Below, piece after piece: positions 8,720 to 17,581 of a DNA stretch of 64,000 bases. Source of the DNA: JAUPKT01 sp964427855 (GTDB lineage: Bacteria > Desulfobacterota > Desulfomonilia > Desulfomonilales > Desulfomonilaceae). The stretch lies in contig CAYRVH010000003.1 in assembly GCA_964427855.1 (NCBI GenBank), forward strand, positions 1-64,000, given 5' to 3'. A model generated the notes under the pieces. The model did not search any database, had not been told where the DNA came from, and saw only the letters and a list, made by a program, of their open reading frames with translations. The position numbers were made by a program, and so were the translations under genes. How positions within the stretch are numbered: position 1 is the stretch's first letter; each line of letters begins with the position of its first letter.

Positions 8720-8817
8720 GGAGGTGGTAGAGTCCTGGTGGGCTCCGCGGTCTTCAAAACCGTCAGCAGGGCGCTAGTACCGTTCTGGGTGGGTTCGATT
8801 CCCATGCACCTCCGCCA
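8720..8817 (+). tRNA. selC: Selenocysteine tRNA (tRNA-Sec, anticodon UCA)
   Basis: A 98-base tRNA whose acceptor begins GGAGGTG and ends CACCTCC-G-CCA, with encoded CCA. The D arm is diagnostic: a 6-bp stem GAGTCC/GGGCTC (one G-U pair) with a 4-base loop TGGT. The anticodon loop is CTTCAAA with anticodon TCA, which reads UGA. The variable arm is very long, and the T arm has GGGTTCGATTCCC. These features separate tRNA-Sec from suppressor-like tRNA-Ser. The genome should therefore encode selenoproteins; none was identified in this window. Confidence 0.96.
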
Positions 8818-9037
8818 CGACAGACTCGTTTGACATTATCTAAGAGCCGATCTTCACTTGCCTGCAGAGAGTGATACTGCACAGGACAGGCTACCGGGAA
8901 CGTCTCGTGACAGCGAAGTCCATACTGCGACGAGCACCTTACAATTGTGAGAGAGTCACAAATGTGGGACATCTCATGCCTGTCAGCCTGACGAATTCCG
9001 GCTGCCAGGATAGTCATATTTCCCAGCGCTTTTGTAC

Positions 9038-9685
9038 ATGAGGATATATACCGCAGATTTCCTCGTAGGAGCAGAGTCGCCGGAACAGTACCCTCACGCG
9101 CGGCTTCCTGAAGTGGCCTTTGCCGGCCGATCGAACGTCGGCAAATCCTCGATGATGAACTGTCTTCTTGGAAGAAAAAGCCTGGTGAAGGTGTCGAAGA
9201 CCCCTGGCCGCACGAGAAAACTGAATTTCTTTTTGATAAACGGGCGATTCATTTTCGTTGATCTGCCTGGCTACGGCTACGCAGCGGCCTCTCGACAAGA
9301 GAGGAACAAATGGATGTCCATGGTTTCCAGGTATCTCGAGAACCGTCGAGAACTTGCCGGCGTGGTCGTCGTTGTCGATGCGAGACACGCTCCCATGGAC
9401 TCGGACACGGCATTTTTGGAGTATCTCAGCTCTTTCGGTATCCCCCATATTGTGGTGTGTACAAAGATTGACAAATTGCCGCGGTCTCGAATATTAGCCC
9501 AAAGCATGATATGGAAAAACCGCCTGGCTCAAGAAAAAGCGCCTATCATGTTTTCCGCTCAAAGTGGCGCAGGGAAAAGCGAGCTGTGGAAAGCCCTTGC
9601 GAAGATGATGCAAGGCGGAGAATTCGTCAACGATAGGGCAGGAGCAAAATATACAGGCAACGGGCTCCAGAAAACTCAGGCGTGA
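9038..9685 (+). CDS. engB: Ribosome biogenesis GTPase EngB (YihA/YsxC)
   Basis: This GTPase acts in late assembly of the large ribosomal subunit. The 215-residue protein has G1 GRSNVGKSS (residues 30-38), the G2 segment SKTPGRTRKLNFF, G3 DLPGYGYA and G4 TKIDK. FSAQSGAG may serve as G5. A TTG at 9032 could also start the frame. I prefer ATG 9038 because the sequence MRIYTADF matches how family members begin. It is first in a plus-strand series with the RNase E/G gene. Confidence 0.95.
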   Translation: MRIYTADFLVGAESPEQYPHARLPEVAFAGRSNVGKSSMMNCLLGRKSLVKVSKTPGRTRKLNFFLINGRFIFVDLPGYGYAAASRQERNKWMSMVSRYLENRRELAGVVVVVDARHAPMDSDTAFLEYLSSFGIPHIVVCTKIDKLPRSRILAQSMIWKNRLAQEKAPIMFSAQSGAGKSELWKALAKMMQGGEFVNDRAGAKYTGNGLQKTQA

Positions 9686-9775
9686 ACACACCGCTGCCTA
9701 CGATTCGGAGTCGCACGCTCTTACCTGGTGGCTTACATTGGTTTCAGACAAATTTAGCAATTGGATAGCGAACCT

Positions 9776-11812
9776 ATGATCAAGAAAATGTTGATTAATG
9801 CAGCGAACCCTGAGGAATGTCGGGTGGCCGTCGTCGTGGACGGGGTGCTCGACGAATTAGATATTCACGTAAGAACATACGAGGCAACGCTCGGTAACAT
9901 TTACAAGGGCATCGTTTCTCGAGTGGAACCTTCGCTGCAAGCGGTATTTGTGGATTACGGCGCCAAGCGAAACGGCTTTCTCTCCATCAACGACGTACAT
10001 CCGTCCTATTTTCCCGAATCTTTTGAATCTGGACGTCGTCGCCCGCGCATCCAGGAAGTGTTTAAGAAGGATGATCACGTCATTGTGCAAGTGAATAAGG
10101 AGGAGCGCCAGTCCAAAGGCGCCAGCCTCACCACCAACATATCCCTTGCGGGGAGATATCTCGTCCTTATGCCAGGGACAGACCTGTGTGGCGTATCGAG
10201 GAAAATCGAGGATGAAAAGGAGAGAAAAGATCTCAAGGAAATCTTAAAGCAGCTTAAGCCTCCGGAGAATATGGGATTCATAATTCGGACGGCCGGCATG
10301 GGAAGATCAAAGACGGAACTCGCTCGAGACCTCAATTATCTCCTTAAGCTTTGGAAATCGATAGAGAACAAAGTAGCCCAAGCGCCGGCTCCGTCTATCC
10401 TCCACAAGGAGCACGACATCGTTATCAGGTCAATAAGAGAGCACTTTTCGCCGGACATCAAAGAGATCCTTGTTGACGACAAGGACGTGTATAAGAAGGC
10501 CAAAGATTTTTTCCATGAAGTCATGCCTAAGTACGAGAATTTGGTGAAATTGTGTCAGGAAAAACGGCCGCTTTTCAACAAGTACCAATTAGAGGAGCAA
10601 ATTGAGCAAGTTTACAGTCGAAAAATCAAATTGAAATCAGGCGGGTATATATTGATCGAGCCGACAGAGGCGCTGGTGACCGTAGATGTGAACTCAGGCA
10701 GCGCCACACGCGAGCGAGACATTGAGGAAACGGCGTTTCGAGTGAATATGGAGGCGGCGCCGGAGATTGCTCGACAACTCCGGCTGCGAGACTTGGGGGG
10801 TATTATCGTCATTGATTTCATTGACATGTCTCAAAAGAAGCATAAGCAAGACGTGGAGAAGTCGATCAGAGCCGAGCTGAAACGCGATAGGGCAAAGACG
10901 AAGGTGCTCCGCATTTCTGCGCTTGGCCTGCTCGAACTTTCCCGGCAGCGCCTCAAGTCGTCATTGGGTACAGGGGAATATTTGGAGTGCCCGTTGTGCG
11001 ACGGCCGAGGGAAGGTGAGATCACCGGAGACTTCCGCGCTCTCCGTTTTCCGTCGCATAAAATCAGTGCTCGTAAAAGGAGACTTGAACGAAGTAAAGGT
11101 CACTGCACCCGCGCGTGTGGCAGAGTACCTCTTGAACAACATGCGTTCTCATTTGGTCGAGTTGGAAAACGCTTATGGCGCCAAGATATCAGTGTCGGTG
11201 AGGCAGACGCTTCCAGACAAAGAGATATTGGTCGAGGCAATCAAGGAAGAATCCCCTTCCCTGCAGCAGGAACCGTTGCCTCTCCCCGAATCTGATCCCA
11301 GTGTCCAGTCGAAACAAGCCGACACTGAGGTGTTGTTGCTCGACGCCGCTCAGTCCGACGCGCAGACCATCGGCGCTGTCAAGACGGCAGGTCGACGTCG
11401 AAGTCGAAAGAAACCAGCTTCGCCGAGAAGCAAATCCTCCGGGTCCGCTGTAGAAACTCAGGACATAACAGAGGCTTCGGATGCAGATGAGCAGGTCTTA
11501 TCGCTACTCCCGTTCGGCGATGAACCGTCTCAAGCGCCTGAGTTGCAAGAGATGGAGGTCACCCCTGTTGCCGAGGTTCAGCCCTCTGGCGAGCCAGGCA
11601 CAGCCCTAGCAGCTGAAACCTACACAGCGGCTCAAGCAGAATCAGATCATAGGACATCGGGCATCAGGGGACACGGCTTTCTGGAAGGAACGGCCGCAGC
11701 GGCAGACGCTCAGTCACCTGAAACGCCGCCCTCCGGACAGTCTGGCGAAAGCAAGCGGACATCGACGAGACTCAAAAATGTTCTGCCATCCGATTACATA
11801 CCGATGTCATGA
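9776..11812 (+). CDS. rng: Ribonuclease E/G
   Basis: This endoribonuclease processes rRNA and starts mRNA decay. The 678-residue protein has an N-terminal S1 domain (GNIYKGIVSRVEPSLQAVFV), a 5'-sensor and RNase H-like region, and the DNase I-like catalytic part. That part holds VTVDVNSGSATRERD and GGIIVIDFIDM, which contain the two metal-binding aspartates. The Zn-link CPLCDGRGK follows. After about residue 490 comes a long Pro/Ala/Ser/Glu-rich tail that is probably disordered and could act as a docking segment, as in RNase E. ATG 9776 was chosen over TTG 9761. Confidence 0.94.
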   Translation: MIKKMLINAANPEECRVAVVVDGVLDELDIHVRTYEATLGNIYKGIVSRVEPSLQAVFVDYGAKRNGFLSINDVHPSYFPESFESGRRRPRIQEVFKKDDHVIVQVNKEERQSKGASLTTNISLAGRYLVLMPGTDLCGVSRKIEDEKERKDLKEILKQLKPPENMGFIIRTAGMGRSKTELARDLNYLLKLWKSIENKVAQAPAPSILHKEHDIVIRSIREHFSPDIKEILVDDKDVYKKAKDFFHEVMPKYENLVKLCQEKRPLFNKYQLEEQIEQVYSRKIKLKSGGYILIEPTEALVTVDVNSGSATRERDIEETAFRVNMEAAPEIARQLRLRDLGGIIVIDFIDMSQKKHKQDVEKSIRAELKRDRAKTKVLRISALGLLELSRQRLKSSLGTGEYLECPLCDGRGKVRSPETSALSVFRRIKSVLVKGDLNEVKVTAPARVAEYLLNNMRSHLVELENAYGAKISVSVRQTLPDKEILVEAIKEESPSLQQEPLPLPESDPSVQSKQADTEVLLLDAAQSDAQTIGAVKTAGRRRSRKKPASPRSKSSGSAVETQDITEASDADEQVLSLLPFGDEPSQAPELQEMEVTPVAEVQPSGEPGTALAAETYTAAQAESDHRTSGIRGHGFLEGTAAAADAQSPETPPSGQSGESKRTSTRLKNVLPSDYIPMS

Positions 11813-11852
11813 GAGGTCTCTGCCGTTGCGCCAGGCGGACAAAACTGTTACA

Positions 11853-11881
11853 TTGTATAAGAAGCTCAATTAATGTAGAAT
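11853..11881 (+). promoter_or_regulatory. Possible promoter upstream of the archaeal-type GAPDH gene
   Basis: TTGTAT (11853-11858), a 17-base spacer and TAGAAT (11876-11881). The -10 box is good and the -35 weak. It lies only about 20 bases before the ATG, so the leader would be very short. Confidence 0.3.
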
Positions 11882-11900
11882 CCGAAAGGAGTTTGCTGCA

Positions 11901-12974
11901 ATGGGCAAGAACAAAGGTCTAGTGCACGTGGTAGGAACGGGCACGATAGGTGAGCCGCTCATAGGGTTGCTGTCTGCCTTCAAAGAGCATGCGGGTTTTT
12001 CAGAGGTGAGTTTTCACAAACGGTCGCCCATAGCGCGTGATGTGCCCAAGATTAAGGCGCTGATGGCGCGAGGCGCGAAGCTCGTGGTTGATGAAGACCG
12101 AGTGTCTGATTTCGAAGCGTTGGGGCTGAAGCCGGTCATGGTTCATGAGGAGGCTTTGGCCAAGGCAGAAGTCGTCGTTGATTGTACGCCTTCTGGTGTG
12201 GGAATCTCTAACAAAAACGAGTTTTACGAAAAGTACTTGGCGACCACTAAAGGGTTCATAGCGCAGGGTAGTGAGTTCGGATTTGGGAAGATGTATGCAC
12301 GCGGGATCAACGATTCGGCCCTTGAGCACGGAAAAGATCGTTTTATCCAGGTAGTGAGTTGCAACACGCATAATCTATGCGCACTGATCAACACCATCGC
12401 CTTGGTTGATGGAGACGATAATCTCGAGGAAGGCAAATTCCTCTGCATCAGGCGGTCCAACGATATCAGTCAAGTAAAAGGTTTTGTTCCTTCGCCTGAA
12501 GTGGGCAAACATGGGGATCCGGTCTTTGGGACTCATCACGCGAGGGATGCGTATCACTTGTTTAGGACGAGGAATCTCGACCTGAATTTGTGGTCGTCAG
12601 CTTTGAAGTCAAATACCCAGTATATGCATTGCATCTATTTCAGCCTGAAGCTCAAGAGAGCAGTGACCAAAGAACAAGTCATGGAGCGCATCAAAGCAGA
12701 TGAGCGGATGAGCCTGACAAAGAAGCAATCCGCATGTGAGGTGTTCAGTTTTGGGCGGGATCATGGTTACTTCGGGCGAATCTTGAACCAAACAGTTATT
12801 GTAGAGCCCTGCCTGGAAGTAAGAAAAGGACACGAGGTTGTGGGATTCTGCTTCACGCCGCAAGACGGAAATTCCCTTCTCAGCTCCTTCAGCGCCGCAG
12901 CGTGGTTTGCCGATCCGTCAACGTATGAAGAACGCACCGCATGTCTCAAACCGTATTTCTTCCCAGAGGTATAG
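11901..12974 (+). CDS. Archaeal-type (class II) glyceraldehyde-3-phosphate dehydrogenase-like protein
   Basis: The 357-residue protein begins with a Rossmann nucleotide-binding motif VGTGTIGEPL (residues about 11-20). It continues with VVDCTPSGVGISNK, GFIAQGSEF and the SCNTHNLCALIN segment, whose first Cys matches the catalytic cysteine of archaeal GAPDH (SCNTT motif). RRSNDISQVKGFVPSPE and a THHARD segment fit the rest of that fold. Class II GAPDH makes 1,3-bisphosphoglycerate from G3P with NAD(P)+ in archaea and is rare in bacteria. Divergence in the loops leaves the true substrate open. An AAAGGAG ribosome site precedes ATG 11901. A Nudix gene follows 36 bases later. Confidence 0.7.
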   Translation: MGKNKGLVHVVGTGTIGEPLIGLLSAFKEHAGFSEVSFHKRSPIARDVPKIKALMARGAKLVVDEDRVSDFEALGLKPVMVHEEALAKAEVVVDCTPSGVGISNKNEFYEKYLATTKGFIAQGSEFGFGKMYARGINDSALEHGKDRFIQVVSCNTHNLCALINTIALVDGDDNLEEGKFLCIRRSNDISQVKGFVPSPEVGKHGDPVFGTHHARDAYHLFRTRNLDLNLWSSALKSNTQYMHCIYFSLKLKRAVTKEQVMERIKADERMSLTKKQSACEVFSFGRDHGYFGRILNQTVIVEPCLEVRKGHEVVGFCFTPQDGNSLLSSFSAAAWFADPSTYEERTACLKPYFFPEV

Positions 12975-13010
12975 GAGAGACAACCGTTTGAGGAGGATAT
13001 CGAGTTTATC

Positions 13011-13472
13011 GTGAGCGTCATTGTCCGAGAGTATCCCCCTACGCCTCTCATGGGTGTAGGGGGTTTAGTTCTTGATAAAGGCAAAGTCCTACTCGTTAAA
13101 AGGGCAAAAGATCCTTCACGAGGGGAATGGAGCATTCCAGGTGGGCTGGTAGAGTTGGGGGAAACTCTTCACCAGGCGGTTGTGCGTGAAGTTCACGAGG
13201 AAACAGGTCTTATCGTCGAGCCTCAAACACTCCTCAAATTGGTTGAACGCATCATCCCCGATGGGCGGGGGGGAATTGTCTATCACTATATTTTGGCCGA
13301 TTACCTTTGCGCAGTCGCTGGGGGGCAGGAGAAAGCGGGGTCTGATGCCCTGGATTGCGCATGGGTCTCCGAGGCCGATTTGGCGCGCTATTGCCTTGCT
13401 CCTGTGACGGCCGACCTGGTTCAGGAGGTCTTTGATGCATGTCGATTAGGCGACGGGTCTTTGAGCGTTTGA
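13011..13472 (+). CDS. Nudix hydrolase
   Basis: The 153-residue protein has a complete Nudix box, GGLVELGETLHQAVVREVHE continuing into ETG (residues about 45-67), with the REVHEE metal-binding glutamates. Nudix enzymes hydrolyse nucleoside diphosphates linked to another group. Start GTG 13011 is 14 bases after AGGAGG, rather far, but no better start was seen. The gene lies between the GAPDH-like gene and the condensation-fold gene with short gaps, suggesting one operon. It resembles ADP-ribose or ADP-sugar pyrophosphatases in size; the substrate is not determined. Confidence 0.92.
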   Translation: MSVIVREYPPTPLMGVGGLVLDKGKVLLVKRAKDPSRGEWSIPGGLVELGETLHQAVVREVHEETGLIVEPQTLLKLVERIIPDGRGGIVYHYILADYLCAVAGGQEKAGSDALDCAWVSEADLARYCLAPVTADLVQEVFDACRLGDGSLSV

Positions 13473-13485
13473 TCAAGAGGTTTTT

Positions 13486-14925
13486 ATGAGGGATTTGCCG
13501 AACCGACTTGATTTCTTATCAGAGACAGTGGCCCTTTCAACGCACGGGAATACAAAAAATGTAGTTATTACGGCGATGGAAGTTCATGGCCCCTTTGATC
13601 TAGCCGCGGGAGAGAAAGCCGCCCGTATCACCGCGAAATCATTTCCGCAATTGATGAGTACATTAAAGGAAGTGTCTGTGTGGGGACGGCATTACTTGGA
13701 GTGGGGGCGCCGACTTGATGAGCCCCTTCAAGTCTTCTTCTCTGAACTGCCTCCTCATCGTCGCACGGCAAATCTGCTGGCTGATATCATCCGCGTCATG
13801 CAGCCGAGGCTCGATAGGGATTGGGACCTTTTCAGAGAAGTCGCTGTGGAATTTCACGTAATTCGTCTCGGCGTCGAACACAACATAATGGCCTGCGTGT
13901 GCCACCATGTCGCCGCAGACGCCGGAACGGCATCGGAATTTGGTCGGGAGTTCTTGTTGCGGTATCATGAGATCATGACAGGACAACGTCCTGAATGGGC
14001 AGAAGACAATATCGCCTTATCTACGGTGAAGAAGCGAGCTATCCGTTCACGCGCCAAGGGTTGGATCGAAACGATCAAGGAAAGTCACCACGGTTTCATG
14101 CAGATTTTCGACCGGCCGGCGCGTCCTGTGGGCTCAGGAACAAGAAAGGATCGCAACCAATATTTTGCAAAACGAGTATTTACAGAAAGCGAGAGCGCGA
14201 GGATTTTTTCTCATGCAATGCGACAGGGCGTAAACCTCGTTGACGCCCTCACCGCATGCACGAACCTGGCCATTGACGCGTGGAATCGGGAGCGTGGACT
14301 AGAGCCGGGACTTGTCACCACCGCTATGACCGTGAACACACGGGGACGCATGAGTGACTTCGATACACCGAACAACAGCTCTGTGATCTTTTTCAGATCC
14401 ACGCCGGATCAGCGCAAGGATTTGGTCGAGTTCCGTCGCACCCTGGCGAGGATGCGTATGCGTCACTTCAGGGAGCATAAAGATTTGACGACGCTCCGCA
14501 ATATCCGGCGTCTTAACGGAGTGACGAGGCTGTTCCCATATGCCGTTCGGAAGCGCTTGATACATTTTTTCCTGCAGAATCACAAATTCTCCATAGCGGT
14601 GACTTTTTTGGGGACCGTCTGGCCCAAACTTGTTAACGGGAAGCCATCGGCCGAAAGCAGCGTGACGAGGAGTGCAGACCTTCGAGTCGCTGAGGTTCAT
14701 GGCGTAGGATACAAACTCCATTCCGGGACCGAACTGCTCCTCATCGTATATGCCTTTCACAATCGGCTGAATCTCATCCTCGAGGCGTCTGGTTCATTGT
14801 TCACTCAGTCAGAGACGGGGCAATTTCTTGATCTGATGGTCGAAATGCTCTGTGCAGAAGAGCGGCTCGGAGAACAGCAAGATGCTTCTGCTGCGCCTCG
14901 ATTGTCGTCCTCGACGAATCGCTGA
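13486..14925 (+). CDS. Stand-alone condensation/acyltransferase-fold protein
   Basis: The 479-residue protein has the HHxxxD active-site motif of the chloramphenicol acetyltransferase/condensation superfamily (CHHVAADAG, H140 to D145). A VTTAMTVNTRGRM segment and a later structural motif region around residues 275-290 also fit. Such proteins join an acyl donor to an amine or alcohol: peptide synthetase C domains, wax ester synthases and PapA-type acyltransferases. No carrier protein or synthetase is nearby, so it probably acts on a soluble CoA or ACP donor. It starts 14 bases after the Nudix gene with a GAGG ribosome site. Confidence 0.72.
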   Translation: MRDLPNRLDFLSETVALSTHGNTKNVVITAMEVHGPFDLAAGEKAARITAKSFPQLMSTLKEVSVWGRHYLEWGRRLDEPLQVFFSELPPHRRTANLLADIIRVMQPRLDRDWDLFREVAVEFHVIRLGVEHNIMACVCHHVAADAGTASEFGREFLLRYHEIMTGQRPEWAEDNIALSTVKKRAIRSRAKGWIETIKESHHGFMQIFDRPARPVGSGTRKDRNQYFAKRVFTESESARIFSHAMRQGVNLVDALTACTNLAIDAWNRERGLEPGLVTTAMTVNTRGRMSDFDTPNNSSVIFFRSTPDQRKDLVEFRRTLARMRMRHFREHKDLTTLRNIRRLNGVTRLFPYAVRKRLIHFFLQNHKFSIAVTFLGTVWPKLVNGKPSAESSVTRSADLRVAEVHGVGYKLHSGTELLLIVYAFHNRLNLILEASGSLFTQSETGQFLDLMVEMLCAEERLGEQQDASAAPRLSSSTNR

Positions 14926-15090
14926 ATGAGAGTTTTCGGTGCAAATCAAAGTCATGCAAGTACTATCTCTCGCAGGCGAAGTGAGCCATGGGATTCGTGC
15001 GTCGCGCACTCAGTGACAGGACCAGGATGCCACGAACAGGGAGAGCCGCAGCCCACCACGCAATCATAGGCCATAGAGGAGTTCCGCACA

Positions 15091-15233
15091 TTTATCACGA
15101 ATTGGATGCTCGGCTCACCATTATGTCATGCTCCCGAAAGTGCTGATTCATATTGAGTTTCTTGGATTCCCATTTTCATGGGATCAAAAAACTGACTTGT
15201 GGCCATTTCTCGTTTTCTTTTGAGAAAAATTAT
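15091..15233 (+). repeat. Dispersed repeat, copy 1
   Basis: It shares an ordered series of blocks with 17645-17788: ATCACGAATT, TGTCAT-CTC-GAAAG, GATTCCCATTTTCATGGGA (a palindrome), CTGACTTGTGGCCATTT and TTCTTTTGAGAAAA. The two copies diverge between blocks. The palindromic core suggests a MITE or REP-like element. Confidence 0.6.
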
Positions 15234-15450
15234 AAGACGTATCATCGAGATAGGCTGCTGGTCGCCCGGCGGCCCCCTTACCTATATCCTGGCTTGCATT
15301 TTCAGGGCGCAAGCTTTTCAACAGTGATCGCATCCACTCGACTCGGAATCCTCGCAGACGCAGGCTTCAACAGGGAACGCTGTTTGGAAGCAGCCACATC
15401 CGCCTACTCGAGCCGACCTTAAAGCGCCTCTCGAGCCAGAATCTCAAAAT

Positions 15451-15479
15451 TTTACTTACATTTCAAAGCCTCCTATGAT
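15451..15479 (+). promoter_or_regulatory. Likely promoter of ffh
   Basis: TTTACT (15451-15456), a 17-base spacer and TATGAT (15474-15479). Transcription from about 15486 supports the GTG 15523 start of ffh, because the ATG at 15475 would lie inside the -10 box. Confidence 0.45.
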
Positions 15480-15522
15480 AAGGGAGTATGTTTCGATAAA
15501 CTGCGACCGCAGGAGGCTGCTG

Positions 15523-17058
15523 GTGCTTGAAATTCTCACGCGGGGATTTCGCGACGCGAAACAATATCTTCAGGGGATGCGCACTCTCACCGAAGAAAAC
15601 CTTGGAGAGGCTTTGAAGATGATACGCGTCTCGCTACTTGAAGCGGACGTGGAGTTTCAGGTCACGCAATCGTTTCTTGAACGCGTCAAGGAACAAGCCA
15701 TCGGGGAGATCGTGCAGGTTCGGGTGAAGCATAAAGACCGAAAGCTGTCCATATCTCCTGGTGACCATTTCATCCGCCTGTGTCATGACGAGCTCGTGCG
15801 TCTCATGGGACCTGAAGACTCAGGACTGAATTTGAAGTCGAGGCCAAGTTCTATCATGATGGTGGGGCTGCAAGGTTCAGGGAAAACGACCACTGCGGCC
15901 AAGCTCGCACGATACCTCGCCAAGAACGGCAAAAAACCTCTGTTGGTCGCTGCGGATATCTATCGACCCGCAGCGGTCGACCAATTAAAAAAACTTGGGT
16001 CTGACCTCGGCTTGCCGGTCTATTTTCGAGAGAATTTTTCTCCGCCGGAGCTGTGCGGCGGCGCGCTTAATGAGATTGAAGCATACGGGTGTGATGTGGC
16101 AATCTTCGACACCGCGGGGCGGCTGACCATCGACGAGGCCCTTATGGACGAACTCCGGGCCATTCAAGAAGTTGCGGCCCCCCAGAATGTGCTGCTGGTA
16201 TGCGACGCGATGATCGGTCAAGAGTCAGTGAAAATTGCAAGAGCTTTCAACGAAAAGATTCGACTCACAGGCTTCATCCTCACCAAATTAGACGGTGACG
16301 CTCGGGGTGGCGCAGCCATATCCATAAAAGAGGCGACAGGAGTTCCAATCAAGTTCGTCGGCATGGGCGAGGCTATTGATCGCTTGGAAGAATTTAGACC
16401 CGACGGACTCGCGTCCCGGATTTTGGGGTTTGGCGACATCGTGGGTCTCGTCAAGGATTTCGAGGAGGTGGTGGACGAGAAAAAGGCCGAAGAGGATGCC
16501 AAACGTATGCTGACCGGCAACTTCACGTTGACCGATTTTTTGAATCAGATAAAAACCATAAAGAAACTCGGGCCACTGCAAGACGTCTTGGAAAAGCTCC
16601 CATTTTTCCCCAAAGGCATCCCAGACGACGCAAGGGTTGACGACTACGAACTGGTTCGTATGGAGTCCATTATCAACTCCATGACGCCCAAAGAGCGCCG
16701 CGCCCCTCAGATTGTGGATGCCTCCCGAGTGCGGCGCATCGCCCGTGGCTCCGGCCGAGAGGAGAAGGAAGTCCTGGAACTCCTTCGCAAATTCAATGAT
16801 ATGCGAGGCTTTCTGTCGGCCATGGGAGGCGGGCCTGTCAGCGGCAAATGGAAGAAAAGGATCAAGGGTCTCCGTCGCATCTTCGGAGGCGGACTCGGAG
16901 ACCTCATGACGGGCGAGGACGAATCTGTAGGGCTTGACAACCCATTTGGTTTGCCACCCATGAAAAAGGGGAAACAGGTCTCTAGAAAGGTTTTGGAGAA
17001 ACAGCGGAAGAAGAGCAAGCAGGCAAGACGAGACCGCAAGAAGGCAAAGAAAAAATAG
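15523..17058 (+). CDS. ffh: Signal recognition particle GTPase Ffh (SRP54)
   Basis: Ffh binds 4.5S RNA and signal sequences of nascent membrane proteins and docks at FtsY. The 511-residue protein has the N domain (LTEENLGEALKMIRVSLLEADV) and the GTPase domain with G1 GLQGSGKTTTA, DTAGRLTIDE and TKLDGDARGG. The methionine-rich M domain carries RMESIINSMTPKERR and the SRP RNA-binding region. The C-terminal tail is very rich in Lys and Arg (RKVLEKQRKKSKQARRDRKK). GTG 15523 is chosen over ATG 15475: AGGAGG lies 6 bases before it, and the protein then begins near the usual N domain. Confidence 0.95.
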   Translation: MLEILTRGFRDAKQYLQGMRTLTEENLGEALKMIRVSLLEADVEFQVTQSFLERVKEQAIGEIVQVRVKHKDRKLSISPGDHFIRLCHDELVRLMGPEDSGLNLKSRPSSIMMVGLQGSGKTTTAAKLARYLAKNGKKPLLVAADIYRPAAVDQLKKLGSDLGLPVYFRENFSPPELCGGALNEIEAYGCDVAIFDTAGRLTIDEALMDELRAIQEVAAPQNVLLVCDAMIGQESVKIARAFNEKIRLTGFILTKLDGDARGGAAISIKEATGVPIKFVGMGEAIDRLEEFRPDGLASRILGFGDIVGLVKDFEEVVDEKKAEEDAKRMLTGNFTLTDFLNQIKTIKKLGPLQDVLEKLPFFPKGIPDDARVDDYELVRMESIINSMTPKERRAPQIVDASRVRRIARGSGREEKEVLELLRKFNDMRGFLSAMGGGPVSGKWKKRIKGLRRIFGGGLGDLMTGEDESVGLDNPFGLPPMKKGKQVSRKVLEKQRKKSKQARRDRKKAKKK

Positions 17059-17110
17059 CGAGCAGCCATTGTCTGCTGCTCACGACATGCATTCTATCGT
17101 GGAGGATCAC

Positions 17111-17563
17111 ATGATACTGAAACTCATCGGAATGATAGTGTTGGGACTTATCAGCGCAGTTCTCAGCTACTACAACAAGAATTTTTACGTCAGGGTGTTC
17201 AACGACATCCTAGGCAGGGAAGAGGACGAGGATGTCGCGACGAGAGTAGGGAGAGGATTTTATTACGGCTTCTTTTTCCCGATTTACTTCGTGTTAGTCC
17301 TTGCCGGCCTTGTGGCGCTGGTAGCTTTTGTGATTGTCATCGGAGTCGTGGCTGGGATCGTGTTCGTCATCGTGTGGGTCACGGAGAAGATACTTCCCCA
17401 CGAAGGGCTTGGGAAGCCACTCATGAATATTTTTGCTGCCGTGGGCATTGCCAAGAAAGAGGAGGTCGCACAGACTGGTCCCTCGTATGGAAGCACTGAC
17501 GCAGTATCGCCATGCTCCTGTGCAGAAAAGAAAGAAAATCCGTCGGGACCAACGCCCTCCTAG
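17111..17563 (+). CDS. Small membrane protein of unknown function
   Basis: The 150-residue protein has one hydrophobic segment near the start (LIGMIVLGLISAVLSYY). Two closely spaced ones follow (FYYGFFFPIYFVLVLAGLVA; VAFVIVIGVVAGIVFVIVWV), then a soluble tail ending in a Ser/Cys/Lys-rich stretch. I recognise no family. The frame is open from 17069, but ATG 17111 has a GGAGG ribosome site 6 bases upstream and starts directly before the first membrane helix. It follows ffh by about 50 bases and may share its transcript. Confidence 0.7.
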   Translation: MILKLIGMIVLGLISAVLSYYNKNFYVRVFNDILGREEDEDVATRVGRGFYYGFFFPIYFVLVLAGLVALVAFVIVIGVVAGIVFVIVWVTEKILPHEGLGKPLMNIFAAVGIAKKEEVAQTGPSYGSTDAVSPCSCAEKKENPSGPTPS

Positions 17564-17581
17564 TTGGATAGCTACTAAGCC

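Larger units (their letters stand above)
14926..15522. other. Gene-free gap between the condensation-fold gene and ffh
   Basis: No convincing gene is present. The stretch holds one copy of a dispersed palindromic repeat (15091-15233) and the ffh promoter (15451-15479). The only sizeable frame (15153-15422) has no ribosome site and no recognisable domain. Confidence 0.6.

Noticed and set aside
9014..9448. Minus-strand frame opposite engB
   Set aside because: Shadow of a clearly coding plus-strand GTPase.
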